NCBI GenBank assembly: GCA_015350385.1 | Contig: WNKI01000001.1 | Location: 2,647,103-2,711,102 of the forward strand | Direction of reading: 5' to 3' | DNA: 64,000 nt | Source: Aculops lycopersici | Taxonomy: Eukaryota > Arthropoda > Arachnida > Trombidiformes > Eriophyidae | In this document: positions 42,848 to 53,288 of the stretch, piece after piece | How positions within the stretch are numbered: position 1 is the first letter of the stretch | Layout of the letters: the number at the start of each line of letters is the position of its first letter | Notes under the pieces: model-generated | The model's input: only the letters and a program-made list of their open reading frames with translations | Database searches by the model: none | Told to the model about the DNA's origin: nothing | Translations under genes and position numbers: made by a program

Positions 42848-45800
42848 ATGAGTACCGACGGCTACGAGACTGACCACCAGGACTACTGCGAGGTTTGTCA
42901 ACAAGGTGGTGAGATTATACTTTGCGACACGTGCCCTCGCGCCTATCACTTGGTATGTCTTGATCCAGATTTAGACGAGCCTCCCGAGGGCAAGTGGAGT
43001 TGTCCACATTGTCAGGGTAAAGGCGAAGAGGAGGAGGAAGAGGACGGCGAGAATGCCGAGGAACAAGAGGAAAATCCAGAAGAGGCAACTAATGATCATC
43101 ATATGGAGTATTGTAGAATTTGTCGCGATGGCGGTGAATTATTATGTTGCGAGCAATGTCCAAGCGCCTATCACATCTATTGTCTCAATCCACCACTAAC
43201 TCGAATACCTGATGAAGAATGGATCTGTCCAAGATGCTCATGTAAGCCCCTGAAGGGGAAGGTTGCTAAGATTTTAACCTGGCGTTGGGTCGACCCCCTG
43301 CCAGCCATTGACCCATCCACACTTGCAAATGGCAGGCGTGGAGTCAAGAAACACGTTGAGGCCAAGCAGGATGACGACCAGTCGGGTACAGATATCGACG
43401 ACGGCGAGAATACTCGCGATGCAACTCTACAGGACGACGCAATGGAAGTCGAGGGCGGCGAAGCTGCCGAGGGTGCAGCGAGCGGGTCTGCGGGAACCAC
43501 CAAAGAGGGTAAATCATCAACCACCAAGACCACAGGCTCAAAGGCCGACGCGGAAGCAGACAAGGCTGCTGCCGATGGCGAAACTCTTCGAAGACGAGAC
43601 ATGCCCAAGAGGATTGTTCAGCATAGGGAGTTCTTTGTCAAGTGGCACAATATGTCCTACTGGCATTGTTCCTGGATAACAGAAATTGAAATGGATGTTT
43701 TTCACCCACCACTTCTCAGAAACTACTTCCGAAAAAACGATAATGACGAGCCACCCAACTTCGATGATGTCATTGAGTTAAGCAACAGGAAACATCGTTT
43801 GCATGAACCCGAGGAAGACGGTGGCGAGGAAGGAGTCACAGCAGCTACAGGTAAGAAGAAGGGTATGAGTCGAAGGGCTTTAGCTAAGAGTAGCCAGTTA
43901 AATTTGGAAGAGACATACTACAAACATGGCATTCGACCCGAATGGCTACAGATCCAAAGAATTATAAATCACAAAAACACTCGCAAAGGACCGATGTATT
44001 TGGTAAAGTGGCGAGAATTGCCTTATGACCAGGTGTCGTGGGAGTACGAAAAGTCCCCTGATGGTGTAGTTATTGAAGAGCTACCTCAAGCAATCAAAGT
44101 ATACCATGAACATAGAAGACGAATCGAGGAACAGTATGCCGAGGCCGAGAGGGATCGCCGTTCTAGTAGGTCGAATAAGAAACGTAAGCGAAGTCATGGA
44201 CGCGATGCGTCAACCAGATCATCGGCTGCCGAAAAACCTACCGTAGATCCGAGAAAGAAATACGAAATCCAACCACCTTATGTTGATGCAACCGGAATGG
44301 AGTTGCACCCGTACCAGCTCGAAGGTATCAACTGGCTGCGCTTCTCTTGGGCCAATGAGACTGATACAATTTTAGCCGACGAAATGGGTCTCGGTAAAAC
44401 TATCCAGACTATTGTATTCCTCTACTCCCTCTATAAGGAAGGTCACTCAAAGGGCCCCTTCTTAGTATCAGCTCCGCTCTCGACTATCATCAATTGGGAG
44501 CGTGAATTTGAGCTATGGGCACCCGACTTTTATGTCGTCACATATATTGGTGATAAGGATAGTAGAACAGTCATTAGGGAACACGAGCTTAGTTTTGATG
44601 ATAATGCCATCAAAGGTGGGCCCAAAGCAACTAGATTGAAGAAGGATGCTATGATCAAATTCCAAGTATTATTGACATCATATGAGCTCAACTGTATTGA
44701 TGCCGCAACTTTAGGCTCTATTGATTGGCAAGTGTTAGTTGTAGACGAAGCCCACCGATTGAAAAATAACCAGTCCAAGTTTTTCAGAATTCTAAACTCA
44801 TACAAGATCCAGCATAAACTATTGCTGACCGGAACACCACTACAAAACAACCTTGAGGAGCTCTTCCACTTATTGAACTTCTTAAGTCCCAATAGATTCA
44901 ATGATCTACAAGGGTTCTTGAACGAATTTGCCGATATTGCCAAGGAGGAACAAGTAAAGAAGTTGCACGACATGCTTGGTCCACATCTATTGCGTCGTCT
45001 CAAAGCCGATGTGCTCAAAGGTATGCCATCCAAGAGCGAATTTATAGTACGTGTTGATCTAGCCCCCCTCCAGAAGAAGTATTACAAATGGATTTTAACC
45101 AAGAACTTTGAGGCTCTCAACTCAAAGGGCGGTGGTCAACAGGTTTCACTTATCAATATCATGATGGATTTAAAAAAGTGTTGTAACCATCCATACCTAT
45201 TCCCCTCGGCACAAAACGATGCACCCAAGTATCCAAATGGTGCCTACGAGGGCAATGGTCTTGTCAAGTCCTGTGGAAAGCTGATTTTATTGCAGAAGAT
45301 GCTGAGAAAGTTGTATGATAGCAAACACAGAGTATTAATCTTCTCTCAAATGACAAAAATGTTGGATATCCTCGAAGACTTTTTGGAATTTGAAGGCTAT
45401 AAGTATGAACGTATCGATGGTACCATCACTGGTCAAGTTCGTCAAGATGCCATAGATAGATATAATGCACCTGGAGCGCAACAATTTGTATTCTTGCTCT
45501 CAACCAGAGCTGGTGGTCTTGGTATTAACTTGGCCACAGCCGATAGTGTCATCATCTATGACTCCGACTGGAATCCTCACAACGATATTCAGGCCTTTAG
45601 TCGTGCTCATCGTATTGGTCAAGCGAACAAGGTTATGATCTATCGTTTTGTTACAAGATCCTCAGTCGAAGAGAGGATCACTCAGGTGGCCAAGAAGAAG
45701 ATGATGTTAACCCATTTGGTTGTAAGACCTGGAATGGGAGGCAAGTCTGCTGCTCTGTCCAAAAAAGAGTTGGACGATATTCTAAAGTTTGGTACAGAGG

Positions 45801-48415
45801 ATTTATTTAAGGATGACAAAGAAGGTGAGAATGAAACAGAGACTGCAATTCACTACGATGACGCTGCAATTGATAGTCTATTGGATCGGACCAAGGAGGG
45901 TATTGAACAGAAAGAAATGTTGGCTAGTGAATACTTGAGCTCATTTAAGGTTGCCACATATGTTACCAAAGAACAGGAAGAAGAAGAGGAGGAGCCAGAA
46001 ACAGAGGTTCTCAAGCAGGATGTTGAGCAAGCCGATCCAGCCTATTGGGAGAAGTTGCTTAGACATCACTATGAGCAACACCAGGAGGACATGTCCAAGA
46101 CTTTGGGTAAGGGTAAGCGAGTTAGGAAACAAGTCAACTATAATGATGCAATGGGATCACAAGAGGACCGTTGGAATAGAAACAATAACGACGGTTCAGA
46201 TAACAACAGCGACTACTCATTGCCCTCAGATGATAATGAGGACGACGATGATGACTTTGAGGATCGCGACGATGGAGGCGAGATGCGTCGAAGAAGCCGC
46301 ATGAACAGGGACGAGCGCGACCGTCCAATGCCACCCCTTTTGGCTAAGGTCAATGGGGCCATCGAGGTTTTGGGTTTCAACGCCCGTCAGAGAAAAGCTT
46401 TCCTCAATGCTATCATGCGATTCGGTATGCCACCCCAAGATCCGTTCAATTCACAATGGCTTGTTAGAGATCTCAAAGGTAAATCAGAAAGAACCTTCCG
46501 TGCTTATTTATCCCTATTCATGCGCCACCTTTGTGAGCCAGAGAATAACGCCGACACTTTCGCCGATGGCGTGCCACGTGAGGGTTTGTCGAGACAACAG
46601 GTGTTGACTAGAATTGGAGTTTTATCCCTGATCAGAAAGAAGGTTATGGAGTATGAGAAAATCAATGGAACCATCAGTATGCCCATACCTGAGTTAGACA
46701 TTGCAAATCCAAACGTCGAGACTCCAAACGCCTACGGTGTCACTACAAATGGTGGCGCCGAGGGTATTACTGCAGCTGCGCCTCATCTTGCAGCATCACT
46801 GTTAGCACCCACCCAACCAAAGCTGCAACAACCACAACCTGTAGATCAACAATCAGAAGCATCTAAACGGGCTAAGAGCGACGGAGATGGCGATACAGCG
46901 ACAAAGACTGGAGTTGAAACCTCGACTGACGAAATGGAGATTGACAAGCCAGATAGTGTCGTTAATCCTGTCGACACTCCAGCTGAAAACTCGGCAGTTG
47001 AAACCTCGGAAACAAGTCAGGCAGACAAAACCACGACTAGTGGCCACCAATCGAGAGACAAGACACCAGAGGGAGATGGTGATGTTGTTAGAGAAAAGGA
47101 GTCCACAGAAGATGAGTCGGGCAAAGATAAACATGGCAACGCAACGGCAAAGGAAATCAAGGAAGAAATGAGAGAGGCTGGCGCCGCCGTGGGATCAGTT
47201 ATGGAAGCTGATGGCAAGGAGGCAACTGGTGCCGGTAACTCTGATGAGGTTAATGCTGATTCTAATGAACCCAAGTCATCTGAGGGTAAGACAGCGGAGA
47301 AGTCCTCTGGCGCCGCCGAGTCTAGCGACAGCGGTTGTGTTAATGAGGTGACTAAAAGCATCGGCAACGATAAGGATGATGTCGCTGCAAACGCAGCGGC
47401 AACGGCAGCGACAACCGCAGTTGCGGTGACACCAAGCGGCTCTGCGTCGAGTTCCGAGCAAAAAGCGCCAGCTGTAACTGATAAGCCAGCAGCGACTAGC
47501 TCTGATGTCAAGTCGTCGGCATCGAACGATCAGCAACAATCATCTCGAATTGGACCCAAGCGAGACTTCTCGTTCAATATCTCCGATGGTGGCTTCACCG
47601 AGTTGCATACATTGTGGCAAAACGAGGAGAGAGCAGCACAGGGTAAGATATACGAAATTTGGCATCGCCGACACGATTATTGGCTCCTGAGCGGAGTGGT
47701 GAAACATGGGTATGGAAGATGGCAGGATATACAAAACGATTTGGCATTCTCAATCATAAACGAACCATTCAAAATCGATGTTGGGAGGAGCAATTTTATC
47801 GACATAAAGAACAAGTTTCTTGCTAGGCGCTTCAAGCTCCTTGAGCAAGCGCTAGTTATTGAGGAGCAACTTCGCCGGGCTGCCTACTTGCAAGCGGTCA
47901 ATCAAGATGGACAAAATCCACAGGTGTACTCATTGAATCAGCGCTTCGCTGAACTTGAAACGATAGCCGAATCTCAGCAACAATTGGCCCGCGAGTCGGT
48001 GTCAGGCAATAAGCCGGCCAAGTTGGTTCTCGCAAAGGTTCTAAATCAACTAGATGATCTACTCAACGACATGAAATCAGATGTCAGTCGACTGCCTGCG
48101 ACAGTTGCCAGGATTCCCTCGGTCGCCTCGCGACTTCAAATGTCCGAGAGAACGATCCTATCCCGTTTGGCTGTTCAAGATCAGAACTTGATTCAACAAA
48201 GACAGCAACAATTGTTGCAACAACAACAGTTGCTACTCCAACAACAACTCCAAGCTCAGGCAGCTCAACTCCTGCAGCAACAGCAGCAACAACAGCAACA
48301 GCAGCAACAACAGCAACACGCTCAGCATCAACTACAGCAGGATCATCAACAACAACAACAATCCATGAATTTGATCTCACAACCTCAAAATGGCATCAAC
48401 GGACCGGAGGCGTGA
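42848..48415 (+). CDS. Mi-2: Mi-2 / CHD4-type chromodomain helicase (NuRD remodeller)
   Basis: An 1855-residue frame from the first ATG; the frame is open 13 codons further upstream. It is the ATP-dependent nucleosome remodeller of NuRD-type repressor complexes. Domains: two PHD fingers (about 13-60 and 87-135), two chromodomains (about 250-330 and 364-415), an SNF2 ATPase with DEMGLGKTIQT (about 511), DEAH (about 632) and LLTGTPLQNN, a helicase C lobe ending SRAHRIGQANKVMIYRFV, the CHD-specific region (EYLSSFKVA ... GKGKRVRKQVNY), a long acidic/Ala/Ser/Thr-rich linker, and the CHDCT2-like domain (about 1571-1690). The C-terminus is a Gln-rich tail with a 20-odd Gln run. The N-terminal CHDN box found in Drosophila Mi-2 and CHD4 is missing from this frame and may be in upstream exons. 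Identity is very strong across the ATPase. Confidence 0.97.
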   Translation: MSTDGYETDHQDYCEVCQQGGEIILCDTCPRAYHLVCLDPDLDEPPEGKWSCPHCQGKGEEEEEEDGENAEEQEENPEEATNDHHMEYCRICRDGGELLCCEQCPSAYHIYCLNPPLTRIPDEEWICPRCSCKPLKGKVAKILTWRWVDPLPAIDPSTLANGRRGVKKHVEAKQDDDQSGTDIDDGENTRDATLQDDAMEVEGGEAAEGAASGSAGTTKEGKSSTTKTTGSKADAEADKAAADGETLRRRDMPKRIVQHREFFVKWHNMSYWHCSWITEIEMDVFHPPLLRNYFRKNDNDEPPNFDDVIELSNRKHRLHEPEEDGGEEGVTAATGKKKGMSRRALAKSSQLNLEETYYKHGIRPEWLQIQRIINHKNTRKGPMYLVKWRELPYDQVSWEYEKSPDGVVIEELPQAIKVYHEHRRRIEEQYAEAERDRRSSRSNKKRKRSHGRDASTRSSAAEKPTVDPRKKYEIQPPYVDATGMELHPYQLEGINWLRFSWANETDTILADEMGLGKTIQTIVFLYSLYKEGHSKGPFLVSAPLSTIINWEREFELWAPDFYVVTYIGDKDSRTVIREHELSFDDNAIKGGPKATRLKKDAMIKFQVLLTSYELNCIDAATLGSIDWQVLVVDEAHRLKNNQSKFFRILNSYKIQHKLLLTGTPLQNNLEELFHLLNFLSPNRFNDLQGFLNEFADIAKEEQVKKLHDMLGPHLLRRLKADVLKGMPSKSEFIVRVDLAPLQKKYYKWILTKNFEALNSKGGGQQVSLINIMMDLKKCCNHPYLFPSAQNDAPKYPNGAYEGNGLVKSCGKLILLQKMLRKLYDSKHRVLIFSQMTKMLDILEDFLEFEGYKYERIDGTITGQVRQDAIDRYNAPGAQQFVFLLSTRAGGLGINLATADSVIIYDSDWNPHNDIQAFSRAHRIGQANKVMIYRFVTRSSVEERITQVAKKKMMLTHLVVRPGMGGKSAALSKKELDDILKFGTEDLFKDDKEGENETETAIHYDDAAIDSLLDRTKEGIEQKEMLASEYLSSFKVATYVTKEQEEEEEEPETEVLKQDVEQADPAYWEKLLRHHYEQHQEDMSKTLGKGKRVRKQVNYNDAMGSQEDRWNRNNNDGSDNNSDYSLPSDDNEDDDDDFEDRDDGGEMRRRSRMNRDERDRPMPPLLAKVNGAIEVLGFNARQRKAFLNAIMRFGMPPQDPFNSQWLVRDLKGKSERTFRAYLSLFMRHLCEPENNADTFADGVPREGLSRQQVLTRIGVLSLIRKKVMEYEKINGTISMPIPELDIANPNVETPNAYGVTTNGGAEGITAAAPHLAASLLAPTQPKLQQPQPVDQQSEASKRAKSDGDGDTATKTGVETSTDEMEIDKPDSVVNPVDTPAENSAVETSETSQADKTTTSGHQSRDKTPEGDGDVVREKESTEDESGKDKHGNATAKEIKEEMREAGAAVGSVMEADGKEATGAGNSDEVNADSNEPKSSEGKTAEKSSGAAESSDSGCVNEVTKSIGNDKDDVAANAAATAATTAVAVTPSGSASSSEQKAPAVTDKPAATSSDVKSSASNDQQQSSRIGPKRDFSFNISDGGFTELHTLWQNEERAAQGKIYEIWHRRHDYWLLSGVVKHGYGRWQDIQNDLAFSIINEPFKIDVGRSNFIDIKNKFLARRFKLLEQALVIEEQLRRAAYLQAVNQDGQNPQVYSLNQRFAELETIAESQQQLARESVSGNKPAKLVLAKVLNQLDDLLNDMKSDVSRLPATVARIPSVASRLQMSERTILSRLAVQDQNLIQQRQQQLLQQQQLLLQQQLQAQAAQLLQQQQQQQQQQQQQQHAQHQLQQDHQQQQQSMNLISQPQNGINGPEA

Positions 48416-48881
48416 TGACGGAAGGAGAGGATATATCTCGACTCCTGGTGGTCAACTTTGAAGAAAAGACGAAACAAGCAATGAACTAGGGAGGAAAGGA
48501 GACGAGACAAAGGAAAGAGTTAGCTCTAGCTAGAATAATAATAGTAATCGCAACAAATGGCGGGATGAATTTGACAACACACTCCACTCAATAATCGATA
48601 GGCTCGCTGTAGGAGTAACAAATTTTTGTTCAGGTAACGAGATAGTTTTCTCAAGCTCACATCACATAACACGCACTACCACCACCACAACCACAACCAC
48701 AACCACCACCATCATCATCATCATCATTTTCCTCACAACTACAATAAACTTTTGAACAGAAAATTACTCTTATCGCACAACAAAACTTTGTGGATAGTTA
48801 GAATTAGCATTTTAATAAATTAGACTTGGAACACTAAATTATTCGTCTTCCGTTAATTTTCCATTCTAGGTTACATGACAT
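48416..48881. other. convergent 3' region
   Basis: 466 bp between the Mi-2 stop and the stop of the minus-strand gene. It contains a CAC/CAA/CAT microsatellite (about 48675-48727) and a poly(A) signal at 48743-48748. Confidence 0.6.
48743..48748 (+). terminator. poly(A) signal, Mi-2
   Basis: AATAAA 328 bp after the Mi-2 stop; a second one is near 48815. Confidence 0.5.
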
Positions 48882-51530
48882 TTAATCACTCTTCCATCTT
48901 TCGCCATATGATCTGATTTTTCTATCTAATCTCGTCGGTTGCTGTTCCCCCCTCGTAATCGATGAGTTGCTGTTGCTAACGCTGCCGCCACCAACAGGTG
49001 TCGATCCAGCAGTTTTCTTGGTGGAGCCAAACTTTTTGTGCTTCTCTCGAGCCGCCGGGCTCTGCATTAGATGGTGGATTTTTTTGGCTAAACGCGAGGC
49101 CAGCTTACTGGGACTAGGCGGCGAATAGGAACTATTTTCGGATTCGGAGAATCTGCGCAGGAAGGAGTAGACTCCGTGGGTTATGATGGTGGCAGCGAGT
49201 GAGATATTTGAAATTAACAATAGAGCTATCGAGATGACCATCGCAAAGGGACCGGAAGCGCGCGCTAGCCCACCCAGCGGTCCCATTCGCGAAAAATTAT
49301 TGAAGAATCTAAGATTAATTTCCGTCTCGCCCTCCTCTTCGTCGTCCTCCTCGTAGGGATTATATTTCCACTTGTGAAATGTTCCCGCTGGAACTAAATC
49401 CGTATCAACATTATGAAACTGTTGGCCGGTTGGTGAACTTCCTCTCGGTCGCTTGGCCGCTCTAACTTGTGGATACCTATTAGCTGAATGAGGAGACGAT
49501 TTGTTCCTAGATTTACTCTTGTTATTACGATTCTTGTGCCTCATCTTTGGCGGAAGTGGCGATGTTGCCAGTCCATACAAGTGGTCTTGGTTTGGTTGTT
49601 GTTGTTGTTGCTGTTGGTGGACCATATTGCCGGCAGCCGAGAGTATGGGAAAGTTTTGTGCCGATTGTTGATTCAGTTGCTGCAGGTGAGTTGAGTGTTG
49701 AGGCGGTGGTTGTTGTTGCTGCTGCTGGAAAGACACTTGATCGAATTGATTCTGCGATGCGTCCACCTGTGGAGTTTGATGTGATTGTTGCTGCTGGTTT
49801 TGAGTCTGCATTCTTATTGGCGGTTGTTGTTGCTGAGCTACTTGTTGTTGGTTTTGCTGATTAGCGGGAGCTTGGTTCTGGTTGTTGGTCATCGCGTTCT
49901 TGAATACAGAATCGATCATCGAAACCAAAAGCTGGTCTGCGCTCGAGACCAAGTTCGCATCAAGAATATTGGGTGGCTCAGTTGGCGCTGGTGGCTGGCC
50001 AATTGATTGTCCAAGTGGGTCGGTCGCTTGGTTGCTCGAAGTTAGACTTTGAAGCAGACTGTTTAGATCAAACTGATTACTTGCTGGAGGTTCTTTTGTT
50101 TGATCGAAAGGTGGGTTCATACTGATTCCGCCGATCAACTCCGAGGGACTGGAGTGGGGATTCTGTTTTGAGATTTCAGGACCCCTCAAGTCTTGTTGCA
50201 TGTCAAATCCATTGTTGGGATAAATTGAACTCGTTGATGGTTTCAAATTGAATTGGTTTTTGTTATTGAGGGCGTGGCCAAAACTAGATGCAATTGTCGG
50301 GTTATTTAGGCGTCTAGATATGGGAGTTGGGGCTGGAGTTGTGGTGGTTGTTGAGATTGCGATCAATTGCAGCAGGTGCTGAGATAGGAGGTCCATGGGC
50401 GAGTTCGAAGAGCCACCTACTCGTGTTCGCGCCGGCGAGTTGCTACTCGATACTAAATCCTCCGGCCGACCGATTGGTGATAAATGTCCCGTGGGCACCG
50501 CAAGTGATTGGTGTTTTTGTCGCTCATTCCGTTGGATTGTTGGCATTAGATCATTCAAGTACAAGTACTTGTCCCCTTGGCGGCTCACAGTTGATGCTGA
50601 TGTCAATTGAACTGGTGTTGGTAGTTGAGAAGAAGAAGAAGACGAGAGTGGCAGCGTTGGTGCTTGAGTCGTGGCCATAAGAGCCAGGTAAGCTCTTGCC
50701 TGATCAATGGTTATATTTTGTGCTCGCTGATTAAAGTGTGGTGCTAATTGAACCAATTGTTGCTGGTGACGATGTTCGCTTGTGTTCTCGGGTCTCAGTG
50801 TTACAGGTGCCCAACCTTCGTGCGAATCTATTGTTTGCTCTGATGTCGTATTCTTGACCACTAATTTTTCGGCTCCATGTTGCTGATATGGAAAACGACG
50901 GAACTGCTCGGGTTGCTGTTGAACTAGAGCTTGAGACTGTGGCGCTGAATTACTCTCATCGGAGGAGCCAACGATGACTCGAGAGTAATCCAATTCGTTA
51001 GGAGGAATACCCACAACTCTCGAGGATATTGACGGCGCTTGAGTTTGGACGAATGGTTGCGGTGGTGGGGCAACTGCATTGATGAATGGCGAAGCCATTG
51101 GCTCTACAATGAGCTCGCCATCTGGGGGTTTCAAGAATGAAGACCTCAAACTTTCGGCGACACTCAAGTCGCTTGATCGTGGTGAGCTGTCATCAGGTTG
51201 CATCATTTGCCTCGACATGTCATCGGCTATCTTGTTAGTGGCTTTGCATTTGATACTGCCACTGTCGTCATTTGTATCGTTGAAATACAAATGATTACGG
51301 TAATGTTTATGTTCTGGGTTTTTCTCATTAGAGGATGTGATATTAGTTGCATTTTGAAAGTTGTATTGTTTTGGCGAGAAAATAAACAAAATAAAAATTA
51401 TAACCACGAGATCGTAGGTTCGTCTTCTTCTCTTCATTCTTGGTTGCAACTCTCTTGAGTAAGTTGGCTCTTTTCTAACTCTGAATCTGAGGCCACCTGC
51501 TCCCAACGCCATTGTCTCGATCAGGTGCAT
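48882..51530 (-). CDS. unrecognised 882-residue Q-rich membrane protein
   Basis: A single frame from an ATG at 51530, with an upstream in-frame TAA. Residues 32-54 (KRRRR followed by LVVIIFILFIF and SP) form a signal peptide or signal anchor; Met32 is a good alternative start that would put the signal at the N-terminus. NxS/T sites follow (NATN, NITS). Residues 90-700 are disordered and rich in Pro, Ser and Gln, with Q runs near 550-640. A basic cluster RHKNRNNKSKSRNK is near 670. A second hydrophobic helix (about 760-785; AMVISIALLLISNISLAATI) is followed by a basic Ser-rich tail. The topology suggests a single- or two-pass membrane protein with a large lumenal or extracellular disordered region. 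I do not recognise a family. Confidence 0.85.
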   Translation of the reverse strand: MHLIETMALGAGGLRFRVRKEPTYSRELQPRMKRRRRTYDLVVIIFILFIFSPKQYNFQNATNITSSNEKNPEHKHYRNHLYFNDTNDDSGSIKCKATNKIADDMSRQMMQPDDSSPRSSDLSVAESLRSSFLKPPDGELIVEPMASPFINAVAPPPQPFVQTQAPSISSRVVGIPPNELDYSRVIVGSSDESNSAPQSQALVQQQPEQFRRFPYQQHGAEKLVVKNTTSEQTIDSHEGWAPVTLRPENTSEHRHQQQLVQLAPHFNQRAQNITIDQARAYLALMATTQAPTLPLSSSSSSQLPTPVQLTSASTVSRQGDKYLYLNDLMPTIQRNERQKHQSLAVPTGHLSPIGRPEDLVSSSNSPARTRVGGSSNSPMDLLSQHLLQLIAISTTTTTPAPTPISRRLNNPTIASSFGHALNNKNQFNLKPSTSSIYPNNGFDMQQDLRGPEISKQNPHSSPSELIGGISMNPPFDQTKEPPASNQFDLNSLLQSLTSSNQATDPLGQSIGQPPAPTEPPNILDANLVSSADQLLVSMIDSVFKNAMTNNQNQAPANQQNQQQVAQQQQPPIRMQTQNQQQQSHQTPQVDASQNQFDQVSFQQQQQQPPPQHSTHLQQLNQQSAQNFPILSAAGNMVHQQQQQQQPNQDHLYGLATSPLPPKMRHKNRNNKSKSRNKSSPHSANRYPQVRAAKRPRGSSPTGQQFHNVDTDLVPAGTFHKWKYNPYEEDDEEEGETEINLRFFNNFSRMGPLGGLARASGPFAMVISIALLLISNISLAATIITHGVYSFLRRFSESENSSYSPPSPSKLASRLAKKIHHLMQSPAAREKHKKFGSTKKTAGSTPVGGGSVSNSNSSITRGEQQPTRLDRKIRSYGERWKSD

Positions 51531-53288
51531 TATTTGCTTTGAATGGTGGTGTTAGAAAATATAGATAAAACGCGTATCACTCCAATTTTCATCCTCATCT
51601 TCCGATGGCAAATTCGACTGATCTAAGTCTCTAAGAACTCCTTTGAAGAGGTTATCTTTACTCTCTGGAACTCTCGCGCTGACAGCACTTGTTAAAATGG
51701 AAGTGGAGTAAAAAGAGCAATAGAAAAAGGAAAGATATTGTGATGGAAATTGTGTCATCCGTCGTTCAGATTGTACATGTCGCAACGCTAGTTGGCTAAT
51801 CGGAGTTGAGAAATTGGACTACAATTAGCCTGGTCACTCTGCACACAATTGGATCAACAAGTGTTTGTGCGGCCTTGTATTGAGTTGCAGCAAGTGGTTG
51901 CTGTCGTTGCTACTGTTTGGCTTGAAAGTCAAGTAGCGGAAAGAGCGAACCACTAATTGGCCTCAGAGGGCTCGAAATTGACGACGGCCCGTCAAATTTC
52001 TCACCGCTGCTTCGTTACCTGAGCCAGAGATTTTCCTCTGCCTCAGCTTCAAACAGGGAGAAGCTGACGTTGTGGAAGGAATGAAAAGTACAATCAATCA
52101 ATCGATCACTTGGCCACACGAGTGGCCGGCATCCTAGATCAGTGCGAGTGTGCCGCAGTTGCTCACTTAACGACAGCTGACGATGATCAATTGCAGAATA
52201 TCAATTTTGTGTGGCTTTATCTCGGCGCTCGATGGCGTTGAGATCGCAGGTAGAATTAGTGGAACTTGGAGACGCCAGAGGGCGACAGTGGCGCGGTACG
52301 CGCCGCCGCATCTCCGCGAGAGCAGCGGCGGCGCACGAAATATATCTGCGCAGTGGAGGGTGTTGATTGGCATTAAAACGAATGTGAGTTCTCTCCTATG
52401 CCTATTCCTTTTCCATCCATCCACCCATCCATCCATTCGTTTGTCCGTCCGTTTGTCTATGGCAGCAGGATGAGTGGCAGCGCTAATGCGCGTTAGCCAC
52501 ACGCAGAGCGATGTTCTGCTGCTGCTGCTGCTGCGCAGCATCGCAAGTTGCCAGCGAGTGAGTGTGCAGAATTTCTGCGCCCATAAACAAACTAACAAGA
52601 GAAGGAGTAGGAGACGACGACGTTGCTTGGCTTTGCGCACCGACGGCCGTTTAGTGTACACTTGGCTCTCGGTCCGATAGGATCACACGCATTTGCTTAC
52701 ATTTACTGCGAAAAGACAAGCGAGAAAGGGAAAGAGAGACAGAGAGAGAGACAGAGAGACAGACTGAGAGATTTGCACGCATCATTGGCACTGCGCTTGT
52801 CATTGGAAGGTAATTTTGTTAGCTAAATTGCAGGTGCAGGTATCTCAACAATTACCAACAACTGTCATCGAGGTCTATAGTAGTTGATACTTGGCACGTG
52901 TATTTGGTTAGTTAGTTTAGCAGTCGATTCGATTGTCGAGTGCTCGCTGGCCACTTGGTGGGTTTTTGTGTGCATGTGTGCGAATGAGTTTTAGTTGCGC
53001 GCTAACACTGCAACTCGACAACCACAACAACTACGATAGATATAGCCTATAGCTTCAAGTATCAAGTTCACGGGCCGAGAAATCATCATATAAATAATAA
53101 TAATAATAATCTCAAATTTAGTATCTGGTTGCCGCAACCACCACAAAAATTACAAGATTCACAACAAAACAACACCAACATCAAAATCAAAAACCTCAAG
53201 CCCAACAACCTCAACAATCGTCAAAATCCATCGGTAATCGATACCATCAATCTCAAACCACGACTAAATTAAAAAGCTTAGCAGAAAA
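51531..53288. promoter_or_regulatory. intergenic, 5' region of homothorax
   Basis: 1.76 kb between the divergent genes. It has a CCAT/GTCC-type repeat near 52415-52460, a GA run near 52727-52760 and an AAT run at about 53096-53110. The first coding ATG of homothorax follows an A-rich leader. A short minus frame (51552-51758) is listed separately. Confidence 0.45.
51552..51758 (-). CDS. possible 68-residue secreted peptide or upstream exon
   Basis: An ATG at 51758 opens 68 codons: a hydrophobic start with Phe/Tyr/Ser, then TSAVSARVPESKD, which would suit a signal-peptide cleavage, then an acidic stretch (EDEDENW). It lies just upstream of the 882-residue gene on the same strand, but I see no clear splice donor. 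It could be a small secreted peptide, a 5' exon or chance. Confidence 0.25.
   Translation of the reverse strand: MTQFPSQYLSFFYCSFYSTSILTSAVSARVPESKDNLFKGVLRDLDQSNLPSEDEDENWSDTRFIYIF

Noticed and set aside
47017..47511. 164-codon minus-strand Ser/Ala/Leu-rich frame inside Mi-2
   Set aside because: Antisense shadow of the low-complexity Mi-2 linker.
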